Part shown: one piece after another, positions 42,835 to 51,990 of the stretch
How the letters are laid out: each line of letters starts with the position of its first letter
How positions within the stretch are numbered: position 1 is the first letter of the stretch
Source of the DNA: Maritalea mobilis
Lineage (GTDB): Bacteria; Pseudomonadota; Alphaproteobacteria; Rhodobacterales; Rhodobacteraceae
Direction of reading: 5' to 3'
NCBI RefSeq assembly: GCF_019800885.1
Contig: NZ_JAHVKE010000002.1
Location: 62,001 to 126,000, forward strand
DNA length: 64,000 nt
Program-made: the position numbers and the translations under genes
The notes under the pieces: generated by a model
What the model was told of the DNA's origin: nothing
The model's input: only the letters and a program-made list of their open reading frames with translations
Databases searched by the model: none

Positions 42835-43628
42835 GCCGGTTTCAGATCGACGCCCGGGGCGTAGGCGATGAAGAACACGTTGGCGAACCCGTCCTTGCCA
42901 TAGGTGAAGGGGGCGTGATCGTCGAAGCGGACCATCTGGCCACCGGCCCCGCGCAACACCGCGTCCCCGGCGGCGGTGTCCCATTCCATCGTGCGGCCAA
43001 GCCGGGGGTAAAGATCAGCCTCCCCGGTGGCGACGAGGCAGAATTTCAGAGACGAACCCGCGCTTTTCATGTCGGCGCAGGCGTATTTGCCGATATAGGC
43101 ATCCGTCGCGGCATCGCGGTGGGACTTCGACGCAACGACCCGCAGCGCGCCATTTTCGGGCTGCGACACGTGGATCTCGGTGGTGGGTCCGGGGGTTTCC
43201 AGATCGAAATCGCCGGTTTCCTCGACGCTTTGACCATCCGGACGCGTGTAGAACAGCCGCTCCTTCGCAGGGGCATAGACCACGCCGAAAACAGGGGTGC
43301 CGTTTTCGACCAGCGCGATATTGACGGTGAAATCGCCACGGCGCTGGATGAATTCCTTGGTGCCGTCCAGCGGATCGACGATCAGGAACCGGTCGGCGGT
43401 CTGGTCGTGGCTGTCGGCCTGCTCTTCGGTGACGAGGGCGATATCGGGAAAGGCGGCGCGCAGATGTTCGGAAATGATCGCATCGGCTGCTTCGTCGGCG
43501 GCGGTGACCGGGCTATCGTCCGATTTGGCGCGGACGTCGAAATCATCGGCCTCGTAGATCTCCATGATCTTGCGGCCACCCTCAATCGCGGCGCGCCGCA
43601 ACACTTTCATCAATTCTTCATTGTCCAA
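42831..43628 (-). CDS. cysQ: 3'(2'),5'-bisphosphate nucleotidase
   Basis: Inositol-monophosphatase-fold phosphatase of about 265 residues that removes 3'-phosphate from PAP (or PAPS). Metal-binding motifs are present: VTEEQAD near residue 65, VDPLDGTKEF near 82-91, and WDTAAGDAVLRGAGG near 215-229. The start is not certain. TTG 43628 has AAGGGG about nine bases upstream, whereas ATG 43610 has no clear site. PAP is the inhibitory by-product of PAPS-dependent sulfotransferases, so its position near a sulfotransferase cluster is functionally meaningful. It is first in a unit with kdsB and a GT2. Confidence 0.88.
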   Translation of the reverse strand: MDNEELMKVLRRAAIEGGRKIMEIYEADDFDVRAKSDDSPVTAADEAADAIISEHLRAAFPDIALVTEEQADSHDQTADRFLIVDPLDGTKEFIQRRGDFTVNIALVENGTPVFGVVYAPAKERLFYTRPDGQSVEETGDFDLETPGPTTEIHVSQPENGALRVVASKSHRDAATDAYIGKYACADMKSAGSSLKFCLVATGEADLYPRLGRTMEWDTAAGDAVLRGAGGQMVRFDDHAPFTYGKDGFANVFFIAYAPGVDLKPA

Positions 43629-43780
43629 AGCGCCAGCCCCTTGCGTCTGATTGATCCTAAATCTGCCCCGGTTTATCGTTTCCGAAACACGAAACGGCAA
43701 GAGAAGCTCTGCGACCGGGTCACATAATCGCCCAATTGAGACGTCAAGACGCGACCCAAACCAGTTCGAGGCCGAGCGGA

Positions 43781-44602
43781 ATGTTCCAGACCACGAAACC
43801 GACGTCCACCTGGGCGCTTTTCTTCAATTTCCTCGGGGTGACCTATCACGCCTCGGTCCGTCGCGTGCGCCAGACCCATGGCAACGCGATGGTCGCGATC
43901 GGGCTGAGCATCATGCAAAGCCTTTTGTTCGTCGCTGCGTTCTATTTCATGTTCAACCTCCTCGGGACCCGCACGATGGCGATCCGCGGGGATTTCATGC
44001 TCTACCTGCTGACGGGGATTTTCCTGTATCTCTCCCACATCCAGGCGGTGACGGCGATCATGCGCACCGATGGGCCGACCTCGTCCATGATGCAGCACGC
44101 GCCGATGAACACGCTCGTCTCGATCCTCTCCGCGGCGCTGTCCACGCTATACGTCAAGACGATCAGCCTTTTGGTGATCCTTTTCTGCCTGCACACCCTG
44201 GTGTCACCGATCGAACTGCATGACTGGGCGGGCGCGTTCATGATGTTCTTGCTGGCCTGGGGATCCGGCTGCGCGGTGGGCTTGATCCTGCTGGCGCTGA
44301 AACCCTGGGCCCCGGATGTCGTCGCCATCCTCCAGCTGATCTATGTCCGCGCCAACATGATCGCCTCGGGCAAGATGTTCGTCGCCAACATGATGCCCAG
44401 CTTCATGGTCAGCATGTTCGACTGGAACCCGCTGTTTCACATCATCGACCAGGCCCGCGGCTTCACCTTCGTGAATTATTTCCCGCATTACACCAATTGG
44501 CAGTACCCGCTTTACGCGACCTTGGTGCTGATCCTCTTGGGCACCTTGGGCGATTTCTACACGCGCAAGCATGCCTCGGTCAGCTGGGACGCCAAGCGTT
44601 AA
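43781..44602 (+). CDS. ABC-2 type polysaccharide exporter permease (KpsM-like)
   Basis: Permease of 273 residues with about six membrane helices in the ABC-2 pattern: cytoplasmic N-terminus, helices at about 36-58, 70-92, 120-145, 155-180, then a short re-entrant region and a last helix near 245-262. Sequence character matches capsular polysaccharide and O-antigen exporters. No ATPase gene (KpsT) is adjacent, so its partner is elsewhere. ATG 43781 is chosen for the family-like N-terminus; a TTG at 43736 is an alternative. Divergent from cysQ. Its TAA shares the palindrome TTAA with the stop of alkB. Confidence 0.82.
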   Translation: MFQTTKPTSTWALFFNFLGVTYHASVRRVRQTHGNAMVAIGLSIMQSLLFVAAFYFMFNLLGTRTMAIRGDFMLYLLTGIFLYLSHIQAVTAIMRTDGPTSSMMQHAPMNTLVSILSAALSTLYVKTISLLVILFCLHTLVSPIELHDWAGAFMMFLLAWGSGCAVGLILLALKPWAPDVVAILQLIYVRANMIASGKMFVANMMPSFMVSMFDWNPLFHIIDQARGFTFVNYFPHYTNWQYPLYATLVLILLGTLGDFYTRKHASVSWDAKR

Positions 44603-45201
44603 TCCACCACCCGAAGCGTCAGGTTGATCCGGCCACCTTGCGGCAAGAGGGTGGAACTGCCCGGCTTGACCCGATCGATGCCGTGATAGGCCAGCCGCGA
44701 CGCCCCGGACAGAACAGCCACGTCGCCCGAGCGGAGCCAGATCGATTTCGTCGGCCCGCCGCGCGTGGTCTGGCCGACCCGGAACAAGGCCTCATCCCCG
44801 AGAGAGATCGAGACCACCGGCATGTCGAAATCGGCCTCGTCCCGGTCCTGGTGCAGCCCCATACGCGCGGCCTCATCGTAGAAATTGACAAGGCAGCACT
44901 GCGGCGGGCGATCCACCCCGGATACCTCCCGCCAGACCCGCAGGGCGATGGACGGGATCGGCGGCCACGCCATCCCCTGCGGATGCTGGCGCTCGTAGCG
45001 GTAGCCGCGGCGGTCCGAAACCCAGCCATAGTCGCCGGCCGAGGTCATCCGCACCGACATTTGCTTGCCCCGGGCCGTGACAGGATGAAACAGCGGCGCC
45101 GCCTGCACCACGCGTCGCAGATCCTCGACCAGTGCGACCTGGTCCGCCCGGTTCAGCAAGCCGGGCAGAACCCTCACGCCGTTCAGATCGATCTCGCTCA
45201 T
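44599..45201 (-). CDS. alkB: AlkB-type 2-oxoglutarate/iron-dependent DNA demethylase
   Basis: Dioxygenase of 200 residues of the AlkB family, which oxidatively removes methyl groups from damaged bases. The iron ligands are His117 and Asp119 in LHQDRDEADFD and His173 in LAYHGIDR. The 2-oxoglutarate-binding Arg191 and nucleotide-lid Arg197 are in GRINLTLRVVD. The NFYDEAARMG segment is family-typical. E. coli AlkB is 216 residues, so length fits. It converges on the polysaccharide permease with a four-base overlap and is divergent from dnaK across a 183-base gap. Confidence 0.88.
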   Translation of the reverse strand: MSEIDLNGVRVLPGLLNRADQVALVEDLRRVVQAAPLFHPVTARGKQMSVRMTSAGDYGWVSDRRGYRYERQHPQGMAWPPIPSIALRVWREVSGVDRPPQCCLVNFYDEAARMGLHQDRDEADFDMPVVSISLGDEALFRVGQTTRGGPTKSIWLRSGDVAVLSGASRLAYHGIDRVKPGSSTLLPQGGRINLTLRVVD

Positions 45202-45234
45202 GTATGAATCTCGTCTTTCACATAACGTGCAACG

Positions 45235-45263
45235 CTTGCAGGGGTATGGACCCCTACTTATAT
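45235..45263 (+). promoter_or_regulatory. heat-shock (RpoH-type) promoter of dnaK with an inverted repeat in its spacer
   Basis: CTTG (45235-45238) is separated by 18 bases from CTTATAT (45257-45263), close to the alphaproteobacterial RpoH pattern (CTTG, 17-18 bases, C-Y-T-A-T-n-T). The spacer contains AGGGGT (45240-45245) and ACCCCT (45250-45255), a perfect 6-base inverted repeat with a 4-base gap. No CIRCE element (HrcA operator) is visible, although hrcA is in the window. Confidence 0.6.
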
Positions 45264-45384
45264 AGCGACCGAAACCGGCTCGGCGTGCAATCGGGTCGGC
45301 AACATTCCACGTCAGAAGTGGCGGCTCGGGGGCCGCGATCGGACCCGCCCCGCCCGTTCGCTTGAAGAAAGGGACCAGACAACC

Positions 45385-47301
<1,917 letters not shown>

Positions 47302-47324
47302 TCTCGTAACGTGATCCGTGCCGA

Positions 47325-47350
47325 GGCCGGTCCGGGAAACCGGGTCGGCC
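47325..47350 (+). repeat. dnaK-dnaJ intercistronic hairpin with GAAA tetraloop
   Basis: GGCCGGTCCGG (47325-47335) pairs along all 11 positions with CCGGGTCGGCC (47340-47350), including two G-U pairs, closed by a GAAA loop of the stable GNRA type. It lies 24 bases after the dnaK stop and about 10 bases before the dnaJ ribosome binding site (GGAGGAA). No T-run follows, so it probably stabilises or separates the dnaK message rather than ending transcription. Confidence 0.7.
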
Positions 47351-47378
47351 CCTGCATTTCCGGAGGAACGGAAAACCC

Positions 47379-48545
47379 ATGGCAAAGCGCGATTACTACG
47401 AGGTTCTTGGGGTCGAGCGCGGCGCGTCCGCGGACGAGATCAAGAAGGGCTATCGCAAGAAAGCGAAAGAGCTTCACCCCGACCGCAACTCGGACAACCC
47501 CGATGCCGAGGCCCAGTTCAAGGAAGTGAACGAGGCCTATGATGTGCTGAAGGATCCCGAGAAGAAGGCGGCCTATGACCGGTTCGGTCACGCGGCCTTC
47601 GATGGCGGCATGGCGGGTGGTCCTCGCGCCGGGGGATATGGCGGCGGCCCAGGCCAGGGCGATTTCGCCAGCGCCTTTTCCGACGTGTTCGAAGATCTGT
47701 TCGGCGATTTCATGGGCGGCCAACGGGGGCCCGGGGGCGGACGTCGCAGCCGGGCGACGCGTGGCTCCGACCTGCGGTACAACCTGCGGATCAGCCTCGA
47801 AGAGGCCTATTCGGGCCTGCAAAAGCAGATCACCGTGCCCAGCTCCGTGCCCTGTTCCTCCTGTAGCGGAACCGGATCGGACGGCGGATCGGAGCCTGTG
47901 ACCTGTCCCACCTGTTCGGGGATGGGCAAGGTCCGCGCGCAGCAGGGCTTCTTCACCGTCGAGCGCACCTGCCCGACCTGCTCGGGTGCTGGCCAGATCG
48001 TCAAGAACCCCTGCTCGGCCTGCGGTGGCGCTGGGCGCGTGCAGAAAGACCGCGCACTCAGCGTGAACATCCCCGCCGGCGTCGAAACCGGCACCCGCAT
48101 CCGCCTGTCGGGTGAAGGTGAGGCCGGGTTGCGCGGTGGGCCGGCCGGCGATCTCTACATCTTTATCGAGGTCGAAGATCATCCGCTGTTCCAGCGCGAT
48201 GGCATGGACCTGTTCTGCCGCGTGCCGGTCTCGATGGTCGCGGCGGCGCTAGGGGGCGAGGTCGAAGTGCCCACCATCGACGGCGGCCGCAGCCGGGTGA
48301 AAGTGCCCGAGGGCAGCCAGTCGGGCCGCCAGATGCGCCTGCGCAGCAAGGGCATGCCTGCCCTGCGCGGGTCGGGCAGCGGCGACATGTATATCGAGCT
48401 GGCGGTCGAGACACCCGTCAAACTGACCAGCGAACAGAAGGCCCTGCTGCGCCAGTTCGAGGAGAGCTTTTCCCAGTCGAACAACCCCAACGCGTCGGGC
48501 TTTTTCGACAAGGTCAAGAAATTCTGGGACGACTTGGCAAGCTGA
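47379..48545 (+). CDS. dnaJ: co-chaperone DnaJ (Hsp40)
   Basis: Type I Hsp40 of 388 residues. The J-domain (1-70) carries HPDRN, which stimulates DnaK ATPase. A Gly-rich linker follows (about 75-130). The zinc-binding region spans about 159-219 with four C-x2-C-x-G-x-G repeats ([32 protein letters not shown]). C-terminal substrate domains complete it. The ATG has GGAGGAA upstream. It lies 77 bases after dnaK, beyond a strong hairpin, and is followed by a good terminator. Confidence 0.96.
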   Translation: MAKRDYYEVLGVERGASADEIKKGYRKKAKELHPDRNSDNPDAEAQFKEVNEAYDVLKDPEKKAAYDRFGHAAFDGGMAGGPRAGGYGGGPGQGDFASAFSDVFEDLFGDFMGGQRGPGGGRRSRATRGSDLRYNLRISLEEAYSGLQKQITVPSSVPCSSCSGTGSDGGSEPVTCPTCSGMGKVRAQQGFFTVERTCPTCSGAGQIVKNPCSACGGAGRVQKDRALSVNIPAGVETGTRIRLSGEGEAGLRGGPAGDLYIFIEVEDHPLFQRDGMDLFCRVPVSMVAAALGGEVEVPTIDGGRSRVKVPEGSQSGRQMRLRSKGMPALRGSGSGDMYIELAVETPVKLTSEQKALLRQFEESFSQSNNPNASGFFDKVKKFWDDLAS

Positions 48546-48563
48546 CCCAACTAGACCGCGAAC

Positions 48564-48589
48564 AGGCCCCCGTTTTCGGGGGCCTTTTT
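48564..48589 (+). terminator. intrinsic terminator of dnaK-dnaJ
   Basis: AGGCCCCCG (48564-48572) pairs perfectly with CGGGGGCCT (48577-48585) around a TTTT loop, then TTTT follows. It lies 19 bases after the dnaJ stop. Confidence 0.92.
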
Positions 48590-48682
48590 CATGGGTTCCT
48601 TGCCAGCGACCTTGAGAAAACGTGACTGGATGGCCGCCCTGACGCCAGTTAACCTTGGATCGCGCAAACAGGGATAAGTTTC

Positions 48683-49126
48683 ATGAAGCTTTCAAGTGCT
48701 TTGACGCTTGCGGTTGCCGTCGCCATCGGAACCGCCGCCGTCGCGCATCAGGGCGTAGAAAACCCGGCTGTCCTTGCCCGGATGAACAACATGACCGACA
48801 TGGGAGACAGCGTTGAAACGCTGGTGAACATGGTGCGGGGAACCACCACGTTCGACCGGGCCCAGGCAAACCAGGCCTTGCAGGACCTTCGGATCCAGTC
48901 TTCCGAGATCGTGCCGCTGTTCCAGAACCGCGAGGATGACCCCGCCTCGGAAGCCTTGGACACGATCTGGCTGAACTTCGATGATTTCGTCAACCGGGCC
49001 AACCGTCTGGAGATCGCCGCAGGTGAACTGGCCGGAGGTATCGAAACCCTCGGCGATGTGCGCCCTGCGCTTCAGAGCATCGGGGAAACATGCTCGGGGT
49101 GCCATGATATCTACAGGCAGGAGTGA
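48683..49126 (+). CDS. class II c-type cytochrome (cytochrome c' / c-556 family)
   Basis: Periplasmic haem protein of 147 residues with a signal peptide (cleavage near AVAHQ, residue 21). It has a four-helix-bundle pattern with the haem site at the C-terminus (CSGCH, Cys137, Cys140, His141), which defines class II. Met residues near the first helix (Met34, Met37) could provide a sixth ligand as in low-spin c-556; if not, it would be a five-coordinate cytochrome c' that binds NO. It is followed directly by a class I cytochrome, suggesting a redox pair. A 137-base gap with the dnaJ terminator precedes it. Confidence 0.85.
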   Translation: MKLSSALTLAVAVAIGTAAVAHQGVENPAVLARMNNMTDMGDSVETLVNMVRGTTTFDRAQANQALQDLRIQSSEIVPLFQNREDDPASEALDTIWLNFDDFVNRANRLEIAAGELAGGIETLGDVRPALQSIGETCSGCHDIYRQE

Positions 49127-49127
49127 C

Positions 49128-49574
49128 ATGCGCATGACAAGGTTTTCACGGCCGGCCTTGGTGGCCGCATTGTGTGTTTCGGCCCTATCCGCCCATGCCG
49201 GGCACGAGTTGCTGGACCGGGATGTCGAGAATGGGCAGGCGCTTTATGCCGATCACTGCGCGTCCTGCCACGGGGCGAACCTCGAAGGGCAGGAGAACTG
49301 GCGTTTTCCCGGACCGGACGGCGTTTTGCCCGCCCCTCCGCATGATGAAACGGGGCACACCTGGCACCACGATAATGTCTTGCTGTTCGACTACACGCGC
49401 CTTGGCGGTCAGGGCGCGCTTGCCCAGCGCGGGATTACGGATTTTCGAAGCGGGATGCCCGCCTTCGAGGGCACGCTGACCGACGAGGAAATCTGGGAAG
49501 TTCTGGCCTATATCCGGTCGACCTGGCCGGATCGCGTGCAGGAGATGCAGGCAATGCGAAACCCGCCGCACTGA
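49128..49574 (+). CDS. class I c-type cytochrome
   Basis: Monohaem periplasmic cytochrome of 148 residues. The signal peptide ends near SAHAG (residue 24). The haem-binding CASCHG lies at 44-49, and a likely axial Met110 is in SGMPAFEGTLTDEE, with a closing helix EIWEVLAYIRSTWP. An extra His-rich stretch, ETGHTWHHDN (74-83), is unusual for a small electron carrier. ATG 49128 has AGGAG four to five bases upstream; ATG 49134 is possible. It starts one base after the class II cytochrome stop, so the two are surely co-expressed. Confidence 0.85.
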   Translation: MRMTRFSRPALVAALCVSALSAHAGHELLDRDVENGQALYADHCASCHGANLEGQENWRFPGPDGVLPAPPHDETGHTWHHDNVLLFDYTRLGGQGALAQRGITDFRSGMPAFEGTLTDEEIWEVLAYIRSTWPDRVQEMQAMRNPPH

Positions 49575-49595
49575 CGCGGCGGGCCGATCCCTCGA

Positions 49596-51863
49596 TCAGC
49601 GGTTTCGCCCGATCTCGCAGGCCGCCATCACCGCCATGTTCAGGATGTCGTTCGCCGTGGAAACGGTCGCACAGATCTGAATCGGGCTTTGCAAGCCGGT
49701 CAGGATCGGGCCGATCACCGTGGCCCCCGCCATTTCCTGCATCAGTTTCACACTGATGCTGGCCGAATGGCGGGCAGGTACGACCAGCACATTCGCGGGG
49801 CCGGACAGGCGGCAGAACGGGTATTGCGCCATGACCTTGGGGTTCAGGGCCACATCGACGGTCATTTCGCCATCATATTCGAAATCCACGCCACGCTGGT
49901 CCAGAACGGCCGGGGCGCGGTGCATCTTGTCGGCCCGTTCGCTGACCGGGTGACCGAAGGTCGAGAAGCTGACGAAGGCCACGCGCGGTTCGATCCCCAG
50001 CTCGCGCGCCACATGCGCCCCACGCTCGGCGATCAGGGCGAGGTCCTCGTTGTCGGGCCATTCGTTGACCAGCGTATCGCCGATCAGAACGATCTTTCCC
50101 TTGTGCAGCAGGACGGTGATGCCCACCGCGCCATCCTCGGCGCCGGCATCGAAGACCTTGCCGATCAGCTCCAGCACATGCGCCGATTTCCGCGTTGCCC
50201 CGGTGACCAGCGCGTCGCCGTGACCATGGGCCAGCATCAGGGCCGAGAACACATGACGGTCCCGTGCGGCCAGCTTGTGAATATCGTGATGGTCGAAGCC
50301 CTTGCGCTGCAGCCGCTGGTACAGGAACGACTTGTAGCTATCGAGATGGCGGGTGTTGGCGGCGTTCACGACCTCCAACTCGCGCACGGCATCGCCCAGA
50401 CCGGCGCTTTCCAGCTTTTCCTTCACATCGGCTTCGCGCCCGACGACCAGCGCCTTGCCCAAGCCGTTGCGCTGATAGGCGACAGCGGCGCGCAAGACGC
50501 GGACATCGTCGCCCTCGGCAAAGATCATGCGGGCCTGGGCATTCTTGGCGCGGGCATAGATGCCCTGCAGGATCGAACTTGTCGGGTCCATCCGCGCGCG
50601 CAGACCGTCGGCATATCCATCGAGATCCACGATCGGGCGGCGCGATACGCCCGTGTCCATCCCGGCCCGCGCAACAGCGGGGGGCACCGTGTAGATCAGG
50701 CGCGGATCGAAGGGTGTGGGGATGATGTAGTCGCGCCCGAAGCTCAGCTTGCGACCATAGGCCATAGCCACCTCGTCCGGCACGTCCTCGCGCGCGAGAG
50801 CGGCGAGCGCTTCGGCACAGGCGATCTTCATCTCGTCATTGATGGCGCGGGCGTGAATATCCAGCGCCCCACGGAACAGATACGGGAAGCCGAGGACGTT
50901 GTTCACCTGGTTCGGGTAATCGGACCGCCCGGTGGCGACGATGGCATCGACACGCACCTCGTGCGCCTCTTCCGGCGTGATCTCGGGGTCCGGGTTCGCC
51001 ATGGCGAAAATGACCGGGTTGTCGGCCATGGATTTCACCATGTCCTGCGTCACCGCCCCCTTCACCGACACGCCCAGGAACACGTCGGCCCCTTCCATCG
51101 CCTCTTCCAGCGTGCGCATGTCGGTGGCGACGGCATGGGCCGATTTCCACTGGTTCATGCCGGCCGTACGGCCCTGGTAGATCACGCCCTTCGTGTCGCA
51201 GACGATGCAGTTTTCATGCCGCGCGCCCATGGCTTTCAGCAGCTCGATACAGGCGATCCCGGCGGCCCCGGCCCCGTTCAGGACGATCCGGCAATCCTCG
51301 ATCTTCTTGCCCGACAGATGCAGCGCGTTGATCAGGCCAGCGGCGCAGATGACCGCCGTGCCGTGCTGGTCGTCGTGGAAGACGGGGATATCCATCTTCT
51401 CCTTCAACGCCTGCTCGATGATGAAGCATTCCGGCGCCTTGATGTCTTCGAGGTTCACACCGCCGAAGCTCGGGCCCATCAGCTGCACGGCCTTGATGAA
51501 CTCGTCCGGGTCCTCGGTATCCAGCTCGATATCGATGGCGTTGACGTCGGCGAAGCGTTTGAAAAGCACCGCCTTGCCCTCCATCACCGGTTTGGAAGCG
51601 AGCGCGCCGAGATTGCCAAGGCCCAGAACCGCCGTCCCGTTCGAGATGACCGCGACCATGTTGCCCTTGGTCGTGTAATCATAGGCGGTTTCAGGGTTTT
51701 CCGCGATCACCTCGCAGGGGACGGCCACACCGGGCGAATAGGCAAGGCTCAGGTCGCGCTGCGTGGTCATCGGGGTCGATGCCAGGACCTCGATCTTCCC
51801 CGGCGTCGGCTCCAGGTGATAGGCAAGCGCCTCGTCCCGCGTGATACGTGTTTTCTCGGCCAT
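49596..51863 (-). CDS. maeB: NADP-dependent malic enzyme with C-terminal phosphotransacetylase-like domain
   Basis: Enzyme of 755 residues that decarboxylates malate to pyruvate with NADP reduction. The malic domain (about 1-430) shows SLAYSPGVAVPC, TNGTAVLGLGNLGALASKPV-like nucleotide segments, FHDDQHGTAVICAAGL and LNGAGAAGIACIELL. The C-terminal region (about 430-755) is a phosphotransacetylase-like domain, typical of MaeB and thought to be regulatory (acetyl-CoA sensing) rather than catalytic. The ATG has GGGAGGGG upstream; an in-frame extension into mutS is rejected. Divergent from mutS by 127 bases. Confidence 0.92.
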   Translation of the reverse strand: MAEKTRITRDEALAYHLEPTPGKIEVLASTPMTTQRDLSLAYSPGVAVPCEVIAENPETAYDYTTKGNMVAVISNGTAVLGLGNLGALASKPVMEGKAVLFKRFADVNAIDIELDTEDPDEFIKAVQLMGPSFGGVNLEDIKAPECFIIEQALKEKMDIPVFHDDQHGTAVICAAGLINALHLSGKKIEDCRIVLNGAGAAGIACIELLKAMGARHENCIVCDTKGVIYQGRTAGMNQWKSAHAVATDMRTLEEAMEGADVFLGVSVKGAVTQDMVKSMADNPVIFAMANPDPEITPEEAHEVRVDAIVATGRSDYPNQVNNVLGFPYLFRGALDIHARAINDEMKIACAEALAALAREDVPDEVAMAYGRKLSFGRDYIIPTPFDPRLIYTVPPAVARAGMDTGVSRRPIVDLDGYADGLRARMDPTSSILQGIYARAKNAQARMIFAEGDDVRVLRAAVAYQRNGLGKALVVGREADVKEKLESAGLGDAVRELEVVNAANTRHLDSYKSFLYQRLQRKGFDHHDIHKLAARDRHVFSALMLAHGHGDALVTGATRKSAHVLELIGKVFDAGAEDGAVGITVLLHKGKIVLIGDTLVNEWPDNEDLALIAERGAHVARELGIEPRVAFVSFSTFGHPVSERADKMHRAPAVLDQRGVDFEYDGEMTVDVALNPKVMAQYPFCRLSGPANVLVVPARHSASISVKLMQEMAGATVIGPILTGLQSPIQICATVSTANDILNMAVMAACEIGRNR

Positions 51864-51990
51864 GCCTCGCCCCTCCCTTTGCGCGTCGTCACGTCTTAGC
51901 GGGCAGAAAAAGCGACGACAATGACGGCTTTGCCGCTTCAATCCCGTCGCGCGCTTGCGTAGTGTCATCCGGCCAAAACGGGGGATAGGC

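Noticed and set aside
43677-43696. CGTTTC/GAAACG repeat between cysQ and the permease as a parS-like site
   Set aside because: It lacks the CACGTG centre and is only a 6-base imperfectly spaced repeat.
45202-45384. CIRCE operator upstream of dnaK
   Set aside because: No TTAGCACTC/GAGTGCTAA-like pair is present. The only repeat is AGGGGT-N4-ACCCCT, which does not match.
49689-51899. Plus-strand open frame of about 740 codons opposite maeB
   Set aside because: Shadow of maeB with the same compositional signature and no recognisable family.
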